This document shows, in pieces, positions 16,967-27,028 of a stretch of DNA of 64,000 nt. The position numbers and the translations under genes were made by a program. The notes beneath the pieces were generated by a model, which was not told where the DNA came from, did no database searches, and saw nothing but the letters and a program-made list of their open reading frames with translations. Position 1 is the first letter of the stretch; each line of letters starts with the position of its first letter. This DNA is from an uncultured Verrucomicrobiae bacterium. Lineage in GTDB: Bacteria; Verrucomicrobiota; Verrucomicrobiia; Limisphaerales; AAA164-E04. The stretch is from positions 2,434,876-2,498,875 of the forward strand of contig OX638380.1 in assembly GCA_951813855.1 (NCBI GenBank). The letters run 5' to 3'.

Positions 16967-18171
16967 CGGACCTCGACCGGCACCTTTCCCGAGTCCTGGA
17001 CGACCTGCGCACCCGCAAATTGCATCGCCGGCTTCGGAAAGTTTCCGGCAACGGCACCGTCAAACTACACTGCGACGGCCAGCGCTCCCTCGCTTTCGCC
17101 GCTAACGATTATCTCGGACTTTCCTCTCACCCCTTCGTCCGCGACGCTGCCAAAGCCGCTCTCGACGAATTTGGAACCGGTAGCGGTTCTTCCCGATTGA
17201 TCACCGGATCGCTCCCGCCCCATCGGCAACTGGAAGAGGAATTGGCTCGATTCAAAGGCACCGAAGCCGCCTTGAGTTTTGGCAGCGGCTATCTGGCCGC
17301 CGTCGGCACGATAACCTCCCTGCTTACCGAGCAGGACACGATCGTCAGCGACCGCCTCAACCACGCTTGCCTGATCGACGGCGCCCGGCTTTCCGGAGCC
17401 GAAATTATCGTGTTTCAACATAACGATCTCGATCATTTGGATGCTATTCTCCAGTCGCTCACCGAGCAAAAACCGGGCAAATCCCGCCGTTCGGGGAAGA
17501 TCCTGATTCTCACCGAAAGCGTCTTTTCCATGGACGGCGATCAAGCCCCGCTGGCCGAAATGGCCGTCTTGAAAAACTACTATGGAGTTTGGCTCATGGT
17601 AGACGAAGCGCACGCCACCGGCCTCTTCGGCAACCATCGCCGCGGTCTGGCCGAACAGCACGGAGTCGCCGATCAAATCGATATCCAGCTAGGCACTCTC
17701 AGCAAGGCGTTGGGAACTAGCGGCGGCTTCGTTTGCGGCTCCCGCTCGCTAATCGAATACCTGATCAACCGAGCCCGTTCCTTCATTTTTACGACCGCTC
17801 CGCCGCCGGCCGTCGCCGGCGCCGCGCTTGCCGCCTTGGAGATAGTCCAATCCAAGGAAGGCGAACGACGGGTCCGGTCGCTTTGGGACCGCGTCGAGGA
17901 ACTGCGCCAAGGATTGGGCTTACCCAAGCCCGATACCTCCCCGATCGTTCCCTATATGCTGGGCGAAGAAGCGCGGGCCCTCGATTTTTCCGCCCGGCTC
18001 CAGCAAGCCGGATTGTTGGTGCCGGCCATCCGTTATCCTTCGGTTCCCTCAGGTCAGGCCCGCTTGCGAATCACGCTCTCCGCCGACCATACTACCGCCC
18101 AAGTCAATCGATTGACGGAAGCGATCGACCGCCTCGAGCAGGAACTCGTTCCTCCCCATCGCGCTCCCTGA
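16963..18171 (+). CDS. bioF: 8-amino-7-oxononanoate synthase
   Basis: PLP enzyme joining pimeloyl thioester and L-alanine to give 8-amino-7-oxononanoate, the first ring-forming step of biotin synthesis. The 402 residues show the alpha-oxoamine synthase marks: FAANDYLGLSSHP, GTGSGSSRLITG, the DEAHATGLFG motif and the PLP lysine in LGTLSKALGTSGG. The ATG overlaps the amidohydrolase stop as ATGA; bioA begins 9 bases after its stop. A related enzyme, 2-amino-3-ketobutyrate CoA ligase, has the same fold, but adjacency to bioA supports BioF. Confidence 0.93.
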   Translation: MTDLDRHLSRVLDDLRTRKLHRRLRKVSGNGTVKLHCDGQRSLAFAANDYLGLSSHPFVRDAAKAALDEFGTGSGSSRLITGSLPPHRQLEEELARFKGTEAALSFGSGYLAAVGTITSLLTEQDTIVSDRLNHACLIDGARLSGAEIIVFQHNDLDHLDAILQSLTEQKPGKSRRSGKILILTESVFSMDGDQAPLAEMAVLKNYYGVWLMVDEAHATGLFGNHRRGLAEQHGVADQIDIQLGTLSKALGTSGGFVCGSRSLIEYLINRARSFIFTTAPPPAVAGAALAALEIVQSKEGERRVRSLWDRVEELRQGLGLPKPDTSPIVPYMLGEEARALDFSARLQQAGLLVPAIRYPSVPSGQARLRITLSADHTTAQVNRLTEAIDRLEQELVPPHRAP

Positions 18172-18180
18172 ATTCGAACC

Positions 18181-19620
18181 ATGTCCGGCTCCAAACGACG
18201 TTCTCGCAACGCAGCTCAGCTCGACCGGCGCTACGTCTGGCATCCCTTTACCCAAATGCAAGACTGGGTCCGGGAAAAACCGATCGTGATCGCCAAAGGC
18301 CAGGGAGCCCTATTGTACGATAGCGAAGGCCGGGAGTACCTCGACGCCAACGCTTCGATCTGGACCAATTTGCACGGCCACGCGCATCCGGTAATCGACC
18401 GCGCTATCCGCAATCAACTCGCCGCCGTCAGCCATACCTCGGCGCTGGGATTAGCCAACGTACCGGCGTCGCACCTCGCCGCCGAATTGATTTCCTTGAC
18501 TCAGCTCCGAAAAAAAACGGCCTCGCCCCAACCGCGACTGAAGAAAATCTTCTATTCCGACGACGGTTCTACCGCTATGGAAGTGGCCCTCAAACTTCAC
18601 TTCGAACACCAACGCCGTTCCCGCCCGGAGATCGCGCCGCGTTTCCTTTCCCTGGAGAACAGCTACCACGGCGACACGGTCGGAGCGATGAGCCTCGGCC
18701 ACAGCCCCCTCTTCCACCAGGCCTTTAAATCCATCCGTTTTCGCGTCGACCGGGTCATGGCGCCCTATTGCTACCGTTGCCCCTACAATCGCGCCCGTCC
18801 CGACCGAACCGACGCCCGGTTAACCCGCCGATGCCAATGGGAATGCGTGGGCCTCATCGAAAAAAGCCTCGGCCAAGCCCGGAAAAAAAACCGTCCCTAC
18901 ACCGCTTTCGTGACCGAACCCATCGTCCAGGGAGCCGCCGGCATGATCGTCCATCCGGAAGGGTGGCTGGCCCGGACCGCCGCCTTGGTTCGCGGACACG
19001 GCCTGCAATTGATCGCCGACGAAGTAATGACGGGATTCGGACGGACAGGCCCTCCGATCGCCTGTCACCAAGAGGGCGTCCAGCCGGATTTTCTGGCGTT
19101 GGCGAAGGGGCTGACCGGAGGTTACTTGCCGATGGCGGCCACCCTGACCACCCAAGCGGTGTTCGACAGTTTCCTGGGGCCTTACGAAGACTTTCGCACC
19201 TTTTTTCACGGTCACAGTTTCACCGCCAATCAATTGGGCAGCGCGGCCGCTCTGGCGAGTCTCGAACTGTTGCGGCGACCGGCGGCGACCGCCCGCCGCC
19301 GGCGCCTGGAAAGCTGGTTCGACCAAGCCTTGCAAACCCTGTGGCGCTTGCCTCAGATCGGAGACGTGCGGCGGGCCGGTCTTGTCGCCGGAGTGGAGTT
19401 GGTCAAAAATTGGCGGACTCGCGAACCCTTCCCCCTGAGCGAACAAGCCGGAATCCGGGTATGCCGCGAACTGGCCCGCCGGGGCGTTCTCACTCGGCCG
19501 ATCGGAAACGTCATCGTTTTGATGCCGATCTATTGCCTGACCCGGCCCCAGCTCAACACCATCGTCGGACGGCTGGCCGAAGCCGTCGAAACCGTCCTCG
19601 AATCCGACGTTCGGCAATAG
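18181..19620 (+). CDS. bioA: Adenosylmethionine-8-amino-7-oxononanoate aminotransferase
   Basis: PLP aminotransferase making 7,8-diaminopelargonate from the BioF product with S-adenosylmethionine as amino donor. The 479-residue chain starts with the BioA-specific YVWHPFTQMQDW, then FYSDDGSTAMEVALK, SYHGDTVGAMS, LIADEVMTGFGRTG and the PLP lysine in LALAKGLTGGYLP. A Cys-rich insert (YCYRCPYNR, then RRCQWEC) lies near residue 200, as seen in some BioA proteins. The two genes give the middle of the biotin path; bioD and bioB are not in the window. Confidence 0.95.
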   Translation: MSGSKRRSRNAAQLDRRYVWHPFTQMQDWVREKPIVIAKGQGALLYDSEGREYLDANASIWTNLHGHAHPVIDRAIRNQLAAVSHTSALGLANVPASHLAAELISLTQLRKKTASPQPRLKKIFYSDDGSTAMEVALKLHFEHQRRSRPEIAPRFLSLENSYHGDTVGAMSLGHSPLFHQAFKSIRFRVDRVMAPYCYRCPYNRARPDRTDARLTRRCQWECVGLIEKSLGQARKKNRPYTAFVTEPIVQGAAGMIVHPEGWLARTAALVRGHGLQLIADEVMTGFGRTGPPIACHQEGVQPDFLALAKGLTGGYLPMAATLTTQAVFDSFLGPYEDFRTFFHGHSFTANQLGSAAALASLELLRRPAATARRRRLESWFDQALQTLWRLPQIGDVRRAGLVAGVELVKNWRTREPFPLSEQAGIRVCRELARRGVLTRPIGNVIVLMPIYCLTRPQLNTIVGRLAEAVETVLESDVRQ

Positions 19621-19635
19621 GGCCGGCAGCGGATA

Positions 19636-21423
19636 TCAGACTTCGTCGGGCAACCGCAACCGTCGAATTTCCTCCTGTATTTTGGGCGGCGGCGGAGCGG
19701 TGAAACGGCTGACGACGATCGCCACCGCGAAATTGAGCGCCATGCCTAGCGTGCCGATCCCCTCAGGACTGATCCCGAACCACCAGTCCTCGGCCGTCGA
19801 GGCCGGAACGATCGTCTTGAAATAAAAGATATAACCGCCGGTGAACAAGAATCCGGCCACCATTCCTGCGATAGCGCCCTCTCTCGTCGTCCGCTTGCTG
19901 AAAATTCCCAACACGATGGCCGGAAAGAAACTGCTGGCTGCCAAACCGAAGGCGAAGGCCACCACCTGCGCAACGAACCCCGGAGGATTGATCCCCAAAT
20001 ACCCAGCGATAATCACGGCTACTCCGGCAGCTACCCTGGCCCACCTTAATTCGGATCGTTCGCTCATGGCCGGATAGAAGATTTTCTTCCCCAGATCGTG
20101 AGACAAGGAAGAGGAAATCACCAACAACAGGCCGGCGGCAGTTGATAAGGCTGCCGCCAAGCCGCCCGCGGCGACCAAGGCGACCACCCAAGCCGGCAGA
20201 TTCGCGATCTCCGGATTGGCCAGCACCATGATGTCCCGGTCCACGAAGAGTTCGTTGTCGTTTTCGGTCGCCTCGTTCGCCAGCAAAGGCTCGCCCCAAG
20301 CTCCGAGCCGCATCGTCACTTCGTCGTCCGACAATCTGGTCGGATTGCCGACGAAAGCCGCTCCCGGACCGTACTGAATCAATCCGTCGTTATTTTTATC
20401 CAACCAAGCGATCAAGCCGGTCTGTTCCCAGGTTTTGAACCACTGAGGCCTTTCGTCATAAGCCCGTTCATGAAGGGTTTGAACGAGATTGACGCGAGCG
20501 AAGGCGGCGACGGCGGGAGCGGTGGTGTAAAGAATCCCAATAAACAACAAGGCCCAAAAAGCGCTCCAGCGAGCGGCATGAACGCTCCGTACCGTATAGA
20601 ACCGGATGATGACGTGCGGCAGTCCAGCCGTCCCCGCCATCAGAGCCAACGCGATCGCCAAAATATCCACCCGGCTTTTACCGCCCTCGGCGAAGGCGCC
20701 CGTGTATTCGGGAAAGCCCAGATCCCGATGGATTTGGTCGATCGCCTCCAACAAAAACACCCCGGCGTTTTCTCCCGTTTCCAACCGGGAACCGAAGCCG
20801 AGTTGAGGAATCGGATTGCCGGTCAACTGTACGGAGATGGCGATCGCCGGAATGAGATAGGCGACGATGAGCACGAGATATTGCGCGGTTTGAGTATAGG
20901 TGATGCTCTTCATGCCGCCCAAAATCGTATAGACCAACACGATCGCCATGCCGATAACGACGCCGGTGTTGATATCAACTTCCAGAAACCGGGAAAAGAC
21001 GATGCCGACGCCCCGCATCTGGCCGCCCACATAGGTAAACGACACGAAGATCGCGCAGATGACGCCGACTACCCGGGCGATATTCGAGTAATAGCGGTCC
21101 CCCATGAAATCCGGAACGGTGAACCGGCCGAACTTGCGCAAATAGGGCGCGAGCAATAAGGCCAACAAAACGTAACCGCCGGTCCAGCCGATAAGATAAA
21201 CCGAACCATCGTAACCCATGAACGAGATCAATCCGGCCATGGAGATAAAAGAGGCGGCGCTCATCCAATCCGCGCTCGTAGCCATCCCGTTCAGCACGGC
21301 GGGCACCCCCTGCCCGGCCACATAAAACCCGGCGGTGCTCCGCACCCGAGCGATAACGGCTACCGCAACGTAAAGGGCGAAAGAGAGCCCGATAATCAGG
21401 TAGGTCCAGCCCTGAATATCCAT
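19636..21423 (-). CDS. Sodium:solute symporter, VC_2705/ActP-like
   Basis: A 595-residue inner-membrane symporter of the SSS family with about 13 membrane helices. Family marks include ADWMSAASFISMAGLI, GGYVLLALLLAPYLRKFG and GTAGLPHVIIRFYTV. It carries the long inter-helix insert with DKNNDGLIQYGPGA that characterises the VC_2705 subfamily, whose members often take up acetate or other short organic acids. The start MDIQGWTYLIIG sits two bases after the stop of the DUF4212 gene, so the two are one translational unit. Substrate unknown. Confidence 0.88.
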   Translation of the reverse strand: MDIQGWTYLIIGLSFALYVAVAVIARVRSTAGFYVAGQGVPAVLNGMATSADWMSAASFISMAGLISFMGYDGSVYLIGWTGGYVLLALLLAPYLRKFGRFTVPDFMGDRYYSNIARVVGVICAIFVSFTYVGGQMRGVGIVFSRFLEVDINTGVVIGMAIVLVYTILGGMKSITYTQTAQYLVLIVAYLIPAIAISVQLTGNPIPQLGFGSRLETGENAGVFLLEAIDQIHRDLGFPEYTGAFAEGGKSRVDILAIALALMAGTAGLPHVIIRFYTVRSVHAARWSAFWALLFIGILYTTAPAVAAFARVNLVQTLHERAYDERPQWFKTWEQTGLIAWLDKNNDGLIQYGPGAAFVGNPTRLSDDEVTMRLGAWGEPLLANEATENDNELFVDRDIMVLANPEIANLPAWVVALVAAGGLAAALSTAAGLLLVISSSLSHDLGKKIFYPAMSERSELRWARVAAGVAVIIAGYLGINPPGFVAQVVAFAFGLAASSFFPAIVLGIFSKRTTREGAIAGMVAGFLFTGGYIFYFKTIVPASTAEDWWFGISPEGIGTLGMALNFAVAIVVSRFTAPPPPKIQEEIRRLRLPDEV

Positions 21424-21425
21424 GG

Positions 21426-21719
21426 CTATTCCTTGCCTCGCCGACCGTAACGCCTGTCCAATCGTCCCATCCAGAGCGAATAAATCAGAATCAGCACGAT
21501 AAACACTACAATTGTGCCCTGCTGAGCGAACCAAAATCCCAAGGGAAACCCTCCCACCTGGAACTCGTTCAGGCGATCGACGAAAACGATGCTCAACAAA
21601 CAACCGGAGGCGAACCACACCGGCAGCAAGATCGAAAGGATCCGAACGTTCGCCCGCCAGTAACCGGCGGCGTCCAGTCGTTTCCCAGGTTTATCGATAT
21701 CGTTCATAAACGGATCCAT
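21426..21719 (-). CDS. DUF4212 small membrane protein, symporter partner
   Basis: About 97 residues with two membrane helices (ILLPVWFASGCLLSIVF and TIVVFIVLILIYSLWM) and the family signature around FPLGFWFAQQG. DUF4212 proteins are encoded directly before VC_2705-type symporters and are thought to be a small subunit of the transporter, much as small helper subunits accompany panF-type systems. Two starts are close together: 21719 (MDPFMND) and 21707 (MNDIDK). The first is used here; a GGGAGG-like stretch lies upstream of it. Confidence 0.87.
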   Translation of the reverse strand: MDPFMNDIDKPGKRLDAAGYWRANVRILSILLPVWFASGCLLSIVFVDRLNEFQVGGFPLGFWFAQQGTIVVFIVLILIYSLWMGRLDRRYGRRGKE

Positions 21720-21977
21720 TCGAGCGGCAAGGGAGGAAACGCTAATGCCCAAACTCGTTTTTAGTCAATCACGGGCTTGCTCGGCGAATCCCGGCTTGCC
21801 GCCTTCGCCCTACGCTTACCAGGACCGAGCGACGATTGCGGCCCAGAGCGGAACCGCTTTACGAAAAGGAACAGCAACGGACCGGAAACGGGCAATCGCA
21901 CCCTCCTTCGGCACTCGGATCCGAGAGAAATTACTTGCGCCTTTCGAGAATTATCACGCCAGAATGGAGAGGGACTC

Positions 21978-24900
21978 ATGCGATTCATGCCGAACCTCCG
22001 GAATTGCCGATTATCGGCGTCGCTGGCCATCGTTCTGGCGGCAAACCCGTCAGCTCGAGGAGGTGCCGATTTCTTTTCCGCCGGCGTCCGTCCCACCGAC
22101 CCGCTCACGCCCGCCGAACAGCTCGAAAAATTCCGGCTTCCGGAAGGGTTCCGCATCGAGTTGGTCGCCGCCGAACCGGACATCGCCAAGCCGATGAATC
22201 TGGCCTTCGACGTCCGCGGCCGCCTCTGGGTCACCGATTCTGTCGAATATCCTTATGCCGCGCCACTCGACCGCCCGGGCCGAGACGCCGTCCGGATCAT
22301 CGAAGACATCGACCGGGACGGTCGTTACGACCGCGTGAAAACCTTCGCCGACGGCCTCAACATCCCCATCGGCCTCTATCCGTGGAAACACGGAGTCGTC
22401 GTTTGGAGCATCCCCCACATCTGGTTCATCGAAGATCGTGACGGCGACGGCCGGGCCGACCGAAAAACTCGCCTCTACGGCCCTTTGGGCTACGAACGCG
22501 ACACGCACGGCATGAGTTCTTCTTTCACGAGAGGATTCGACGGCTGGCTCTACGTTACCCACGGTTTCAACAACCAATCGACCATCCGGGGGGCCGACGG
22601 CAGCGAACTTACGCTGCATTCCGGCAACGTCTGGCGCGGACGCCTGGACGGCTCCCGAGTCGAGCCTTTCGCTTTCGGCCAAGTCAATCCCTTCGGCATG
22701 GCCCTGGATCCGCTAGGCGATTTCTATACCTCCGACTGCCACAGCAAACCGGCCTGGCTACTGCTTCGCGACGCCTACTATCCAAGTTTCGGCAAACCGC
22801 ACGACGGTCTGGGTTTCGGCCCGGAACTCATGCGGCACGCCCACGGCTCCACAGCCTTGGACGGGGTGGTTCATTACAGCGGCCGTCTCTGGCCCCTGGA
22901 ATACCGGGACAATCTGTTGATCGGCAACGTCATGACCAGTCGCGTCAATCGCGACGTCCTCGTCGAAAAGGGCGCCGGCCGGGAAGCGATCGAGGCTCCG
23001 GATTTCGTTAGTTGCGACGATCCCTGGTTTCGACCGGTGAACATGCAATTCGGGCCCGACGGCGCCCTCTATATCGCCGATTTCTACAACCGCATCATAG
23101 GCCATTACGAAGTCCCGCTCGATCACCCCGAACGCGACCGGCACCGCGGGCGCATCTGGAAAATTTCCTATACCGGCGTCTTGGGACGACCGGTCGTACG
23201 GCATCCGCCGTTCGATTTGACCCGATTGTCGATTCCGGAAATCTTCGGTGAATTGACCAGTTCGGAATTGATCCGCCGCCGGCTGGCGGCAGATTACCTG
23301 GTCGACGAAATCGGCGAAGCCGCTCTGCCCCAGGCCAGGAAATTAACGCATCGGGAAACGCCTTCCTCCGATTGGCGGCAACTGGTCCATTCGCTCTGGA
23401 TACGGCACCGGCTCGAGGATCTCGACCAAGAAACGCTCGAACGAGCCGCCTCCGATCCCCGCCGCGAAGTTCGCGTCCACGCCATGAGAATCCTCTCGGA
23501 AACCTTCCCGTGGAACGAACTCCGGCGCCGGCTGGCCTTGACGGGCCTGCAGGATCTCCAACCCTTGGTACGGCGAGCGGCCACCGACGCCTTGGGACGT
23601 CATCCCGACGCCGGGCACATCGCGCCGCTTATCGCCGCCCGGCAAAAAACCGACGATCGCGATCCGTTCCTGAAACACTCGTTGCGCTTGGCGTTGAGAA
23701 ACCAATTACGGGAAACCGCTCACTTCGAAGCCGTTGATCGGCAAACCTGGACTCCAGAGCAATCGGCCACGATCGCCGACATAGCCGTCGCCGTTCGCTC
23801 GCCCGTCGCGGCTCGTTTTCTGCTGCGTCATATTTCGCGGCATCGATCCTCGCCTCAGCAAATCGCCGCCTATGCCGAACACATCGCGAACTATGCCCTT
23901 CCCTCGGAGCAAGACCCTACGGACCGAGAACGCTTGCTTACGATCGTCGATCGCCTGCTAGGAACGAATCCGGAAGCTCTGTTAAACATTTACGAAACGC
24001 TAGAAGCGGCCGAAAAAAAGCAAACCGGAGGAGTCTCGCCCAATACGCGGGATTGGGGCGAACGATTGGCCGTCAAATTGCTAGATCAGGCCGCCGCATC
24101 GTCCAGCGACTGGTTTCATCGACCGGTACCGGGACGAACGACCGGCAATGTCCCTTGGGTCCTCCAGGAGCGGTCCAGCGCCGACAGCGAGCGGAACAGC
24201 CGGTTTATCAGCAGCCTCTCTTCCGGCGGAGAAAGTTACACCGGCATCCTCCGTTCCCGTTCCTTCCCGCTCCCGGAACGACTGTCCTTTTTTCTGGCCG
24301 GCCACGACGGTTATCCCGAAACCGAACTCAAAGGTCATAATTTCGTGCGCTTGATTTTGGAAAAAGATCGCCGCACCGTCGCCAGCGCCGCCCCACCCCG
24401 AAACGACACGGCGCAACCCGTCGAATGGAATCTCTCGGCCTACCATGATCAATTGGGTTATCTTGAGATCGTCGACGGCAATAACGAAGGCGCCTACGCT
24501 TGGCTGGCCCTGGGACGGCTTTCCCCGGCGGTGGTTTCCTTGCCTCGCAGCTCTCCCCAGCGACAGGGACGCTATCTGGTCGCCGCCGCAAGGATCGCCG
24601 CCGGAAACCAACCGGAGCTCGATAGCCGATTGGCCAACACCGCGATCGCCGCCGACATTCCCCCCCTCGTTCGAGCCCGGATCACCCAAGCAATATGCCG
24701 GGCCCGAAACGATCCGATCGGAGCCTCCTTAGCCGGGCTAATCGCCGATTCGTCGCTGAACGAAAATCGAAGGCAAGACCTCGGCCGCCGCCTGTTGCTC
24801 GATAACGCCCTGGCCCACCGGGAATTGATTGAGGAACTCTGGCCCCTGCTGCCGAATCGAGGACAAGAACGCCTGCTCAACGATTTGGTCGTCAACCAAA

Positions 24901-25529
24901 AAGGAGCGGAACTCGCGTTGACGCTGGCAGAAGAAGGTGTCATTTCCCAATTTCCAGTTCCGGTCCGGGAACAAATTGGCCGGCACGGCGGCTTGCTGGT
25001 TCAGCGACTGGACTCGCTCGATTTGCCTGCCTCCCCCGCCGCCGACAGTCCCGAATCGCTACGGCAACGGGAGCGGCTGTTCGCCCGCATTTTGCGCCGG
25101 GAAGGCAATCCGGAAGCCGGCCGGCAATTATTCGACCAAGCCTGCCGAATCTGCCATCAGATCGGCGACCACGGTTCGCTGGTAGGACCCCAGCTGGACG
25201 GCATCGCCAATCGAGGACCGGAACGTCTGCTGGAAGATATTCTGGATCCCAACCGGAACGTCGATCCCGCCTTCCGCACCGAAACCCTGACCCTCGACAA
25301 CGGCGACGTGCTCACCGTTCTGTTCCGGAGCCGCTCCGACGATCAAACCGTATTCGCGAACGCCGCCGGTCAGGAATTTGCCCTCTCCAACGCTTCGATC
25401 CTTAAACGGCGTTCCGCTAATCGATCCCTGATGCCCGATAATTACCTCCAAGTGTTGACCGAATCCCAAATCGTTGATTTGGCATCTTTCTTGCTCGCTA
25501 CCGGTAACTCTTCGCCAAGGAAGCCCTGA
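21978..25529 (+). CDS. PVC-type haem-binding, membrane-bound-dehydrogenase-domain protein
   Basis: A 1183-residue secreted protein with signal peptide (SASLAIVLAANPSARGG). It has the three-part plan typical of planctomycete and verrucomicrobial proteins: an N-terminal six-bladed propeller (GFRIELVAAEPDIAKP, RVNPFG-like VNPFGMALD, NMQFGPDGALYIADFYNRIIGH), a HEAT-like helical middle, and a C-terminal cytochrome c domain with the haem motif CRICH near residue 1056 and the axial Met region near RSLMPDNY. Such proteins are expanded in this phylum and are linked to sugar or alcohol oxidation, without clear biochemistry. GGAGAGGGAC just before the ATG is one of the better ribosome sites in the window. 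Confidence 0.88.
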   Translation: MRFMPNLRNCRLSASLAIVLAANPSARGGADFFSAGVRPTDPLTPAEQLEKFRLPEGFRIELVAAEPDIAKPMNLAFDVRGRLWVTDSVEYPYAAPLDRPGRDAVRIIEDIDRDGRYDRVKTFADGLNIPIGLYPWKHGVVVWSIPHIWFIEDRDGDGRADRKTRLYGPLGYERDTHGMSSSFTRGFDGWLYVTHGFNNQSTIRGADGSELTLHSGNVWRGRLDGSRVEPFAFGQVNPFGMALDPLGDFYTSDCHSKPAWLLLRDAYYPSFGKPHDGLGFGPELMRHAHGSTALDGVVHYSGRLWPLEYRDNLLIGNVMTSRVNRDVLVEKGAGREAIEAPDFVSCDDPWFRPVNMQFGPDGALYIADFYNRIIGHYEVPLDHPERDRHRGRIWKISYTGVLGRPVVRHPPFDLTRLSIPEIFGELTSSELIRRRLAADYLVDEIGEAALPQARKLTHRETPSSDWRQLVHSLWIRHRLEDLDQETLERAASDPRREVRVHAMRILSETFPWNELRRRLALTGLQDLQPLVRRAATDALGRHPDAGHIAPLIAARQKTDDRDPFLKHSLRLALRNQLRETAHFEAVDRQTWTPEQSATIADIAVAVRSPVAARFLLRHISRHRSSPQQIAAYAEHIANYALPSEQDPTDRERLLTIVDRLLGTNPEALLNIYETLEAAEKKQTGGVSPNTRDWGERLAVKLLDQAAASSSDWFHRPVPGRTTGNVPWVLQERSSADSERNSRFISSLSSGGESYTGILRSRSFPLPERLSFFLAGHDGYPETELKGHNFVRLILEKDRRTVASAAPPRNDTAQPVEWNLSAYHDQLGYLEIVDGNNEGAYAWLALGRLSPAVVSLPRSSPQRQGRYLVAAARIAAGNQPELDSRLANTAIAADIPPLVRARITQAICRARNDPIGASLAGLIADSSLNENRRQDLGRRLLLDNALAHRELIEELWPLLPNRGQERLLNDLVVNQKGAELALTLAEEGVISQFPVPVREQIGRHGGLLVQRLDSLDLPASPAADSPESLRQRERLFARILRREGNPEAGRQLFDQACRICHQIGDHGSLVGPQLDGIANRGPERLLEDILDPNRNVDPAFRTETLTLDNGDVLTVLFRSRSDDQTVFANAAGQEFALSNASILKRRSANRSLMPDNYLQVLTESQIVDLASFLLATGNSSPRKP

Positions 25530-25572
25530 TAGACCTTGCGGGTCCCGTCATCGCTCATCGAATCCGAACACC

Positions 25573-27018
25573 ATGAAACATCAACCAGGCCGCCGTTCGT
25601 CGTTTTGGGGGCGGACAGCCGGATTATTCCTCTTGGCTCTCGCCGTCGGCGCGGCAAGCGACGCGTCCCGAGCACAAGAAATCACGATCGAATTCGGAGC
25701 CGACGATTCGCTCCTTATCAACTGGAACCCGATATCCGAATCCTCGGTGTACGTACTCGAATCGACCGATTCGCTCTCGAATCCTTGGAGGCCCATACCT
25801 CGAGCCGACTTTTGGCCAATCAAAGAAACTCAATACCGGGACGTTCGCAATCTCGTATCTCATCGCTTCTATCGAATCCAGACCTCTCAACCGCCAACCG
25901 TCGATCGAGGCCGGTTAATTTCATTTCGAAAACGGGGCGACTTCTCGGCCGAAGACATGTCGGCGCTCTTGCGAGACATAAATTTGACCAGCATCAAACC
26001 CTCAAGCGACGTCGACTATTATCGCGTGGTCTACGAAACCGTCGACGTCCACGGCGAGTCCACGGTGGCTACGGGTGCCGTGATCATTCCCACCGATTTC
26101 GACGAAACCCTCCCGCTTTTCGGCTACCAGCACCGCACCACGCTGTTGTCGGAAAACGTGCCGTCGCGGGCCAACGCGGGAGCCTTAAGTTCCATCGTCA
26201 TGTTTCTCATCGCCTCCACGGGATTCGTCGTGACGGCTCCCGATTATCCCGGACTGGGCGATTCCGAAGACGTCCATCCCTATCTGCTGGCCAAAGGCGT
26301 CGCGGCGGCCGCCACGGACATTTTACCCGCCGCCCAATCCTTGCTCGAATCCCGCAAAGTGGACACCTACGACGAAGTCTACCTGATGGGTTACGGAGAA
26401 GGCGGATACGTCGCTCTGGCGACTCAACGAGCCCTGGAATCGGATCCGGACAATTCCCTCGAAGTAATCGCCTCGACCGTCATGTCCGGCCCTTACGATC
26501 CCTCTGCCTGGGTATTGGAGCATATCTTGGATCCCGACAACCCATTCCCCTCCCCGGGCCTGCTCCTGCGGCTCCTCGTCTCCTATAACGATCGCTACGG
26601 TATTTACGACGATCCCCGGGAAGTCTTCACGCGAGACGCTAGAAGCGCTTTATTCCTCCTGGACGGTTCCTATACCTTGGAGACCGTAAATTCCCGACTG
26701 CCTCGGGATGCCGGCGATATGTTTCAACCGGCATTTCTGGAAGCCTTGCTGACCGAAGAAGACCATCCGTTGCGGCTCGCCCTCGAAGAGAACCGGTTGA
26801 ACGACTGGGCGCCTCAGGGCCACCTGCGCATGTATCATTGCTCCATCGGCGATCGGACGATTCCTTACTTCATCACCGAAAGAACTTTCGAATCGTTGTA
26901 TGACCAAGGCGGCAACGTGGATCCGATCATCGATCACTTTCCGATTCTGAATCACCAGAATTGCTTCGATATTTCCTTCACCAGCGCCCTGCTCTGGTTG
27001 TTGTCGATCCGCAATTGA
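25573..27018 (+). CDS. Secreted alpha/beta hydrolase lacking the nucleophile serine
   Basis: A 481-residue protein with signal peptide (TAGLFLLALAVGAASDASRA), a beta domain of about 80 residues, then an alpha/beta hydrolase of the secretory lipase/ prolyl-peptidase-like type: GYQHRTT, VVTAPDYPGLGDSE with HPYL, then the nucleophile elbow. The elbow reads LMGYGEGGYVALA: the position that is Ser in GYSxGG relatives is Gly275 (codon GGA at 26395). Plausible acid and base residues remain (IGDRTIP and LNHQNC). Unless another residue takes over, classical ester hydrolysis is unlikely. It follows the PVC-type protein by 43 bases on the same strand and faces the FG-GAP gene tail to tail. Confidence 0.8.
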   Translation: MKHQPGRRSSFWGRTAGLFLLALAVGAASDASRAQEITIEFGADDSLLINWNPISESSVYVLESTDSLSNPWRPIPRADFWPIKETQYRDVRNLVSHRFYRIQTSQPPTVDRGRLISFRKRGDFSAEDMSALLRDINLTSIKPSSDVDYYRVVYETVDVHGESTVATGAVIIPTDFDETLPLFGYQHRTTLLSENVPSRANAGALSSIVMFLIASTGFVVTAPDYPGLGDSEDVHPYLLAKGVAAAATDILPAAQSLLESRKVDTYDEVYLMGYGEGGYVALATQRALESDPDNSLEVIASTVMSGPYDPSAWVLEHILDPDNPFPSPGLLLRLLVSYNDRYGIYDDPREVFTRDARSALFLLDGSYTLETVNSRLPRDAGDMFQPAFLEALLTEEDHPLRLALEENRLNDWAPQGHLRMYHCSIGDRTIPYFITERTFESLYDQGGNVDPIIDHFPILNHQNCFDISFTSALLWLLSIRN

Positions 27019-27028
27019 CCGGCTGGTT

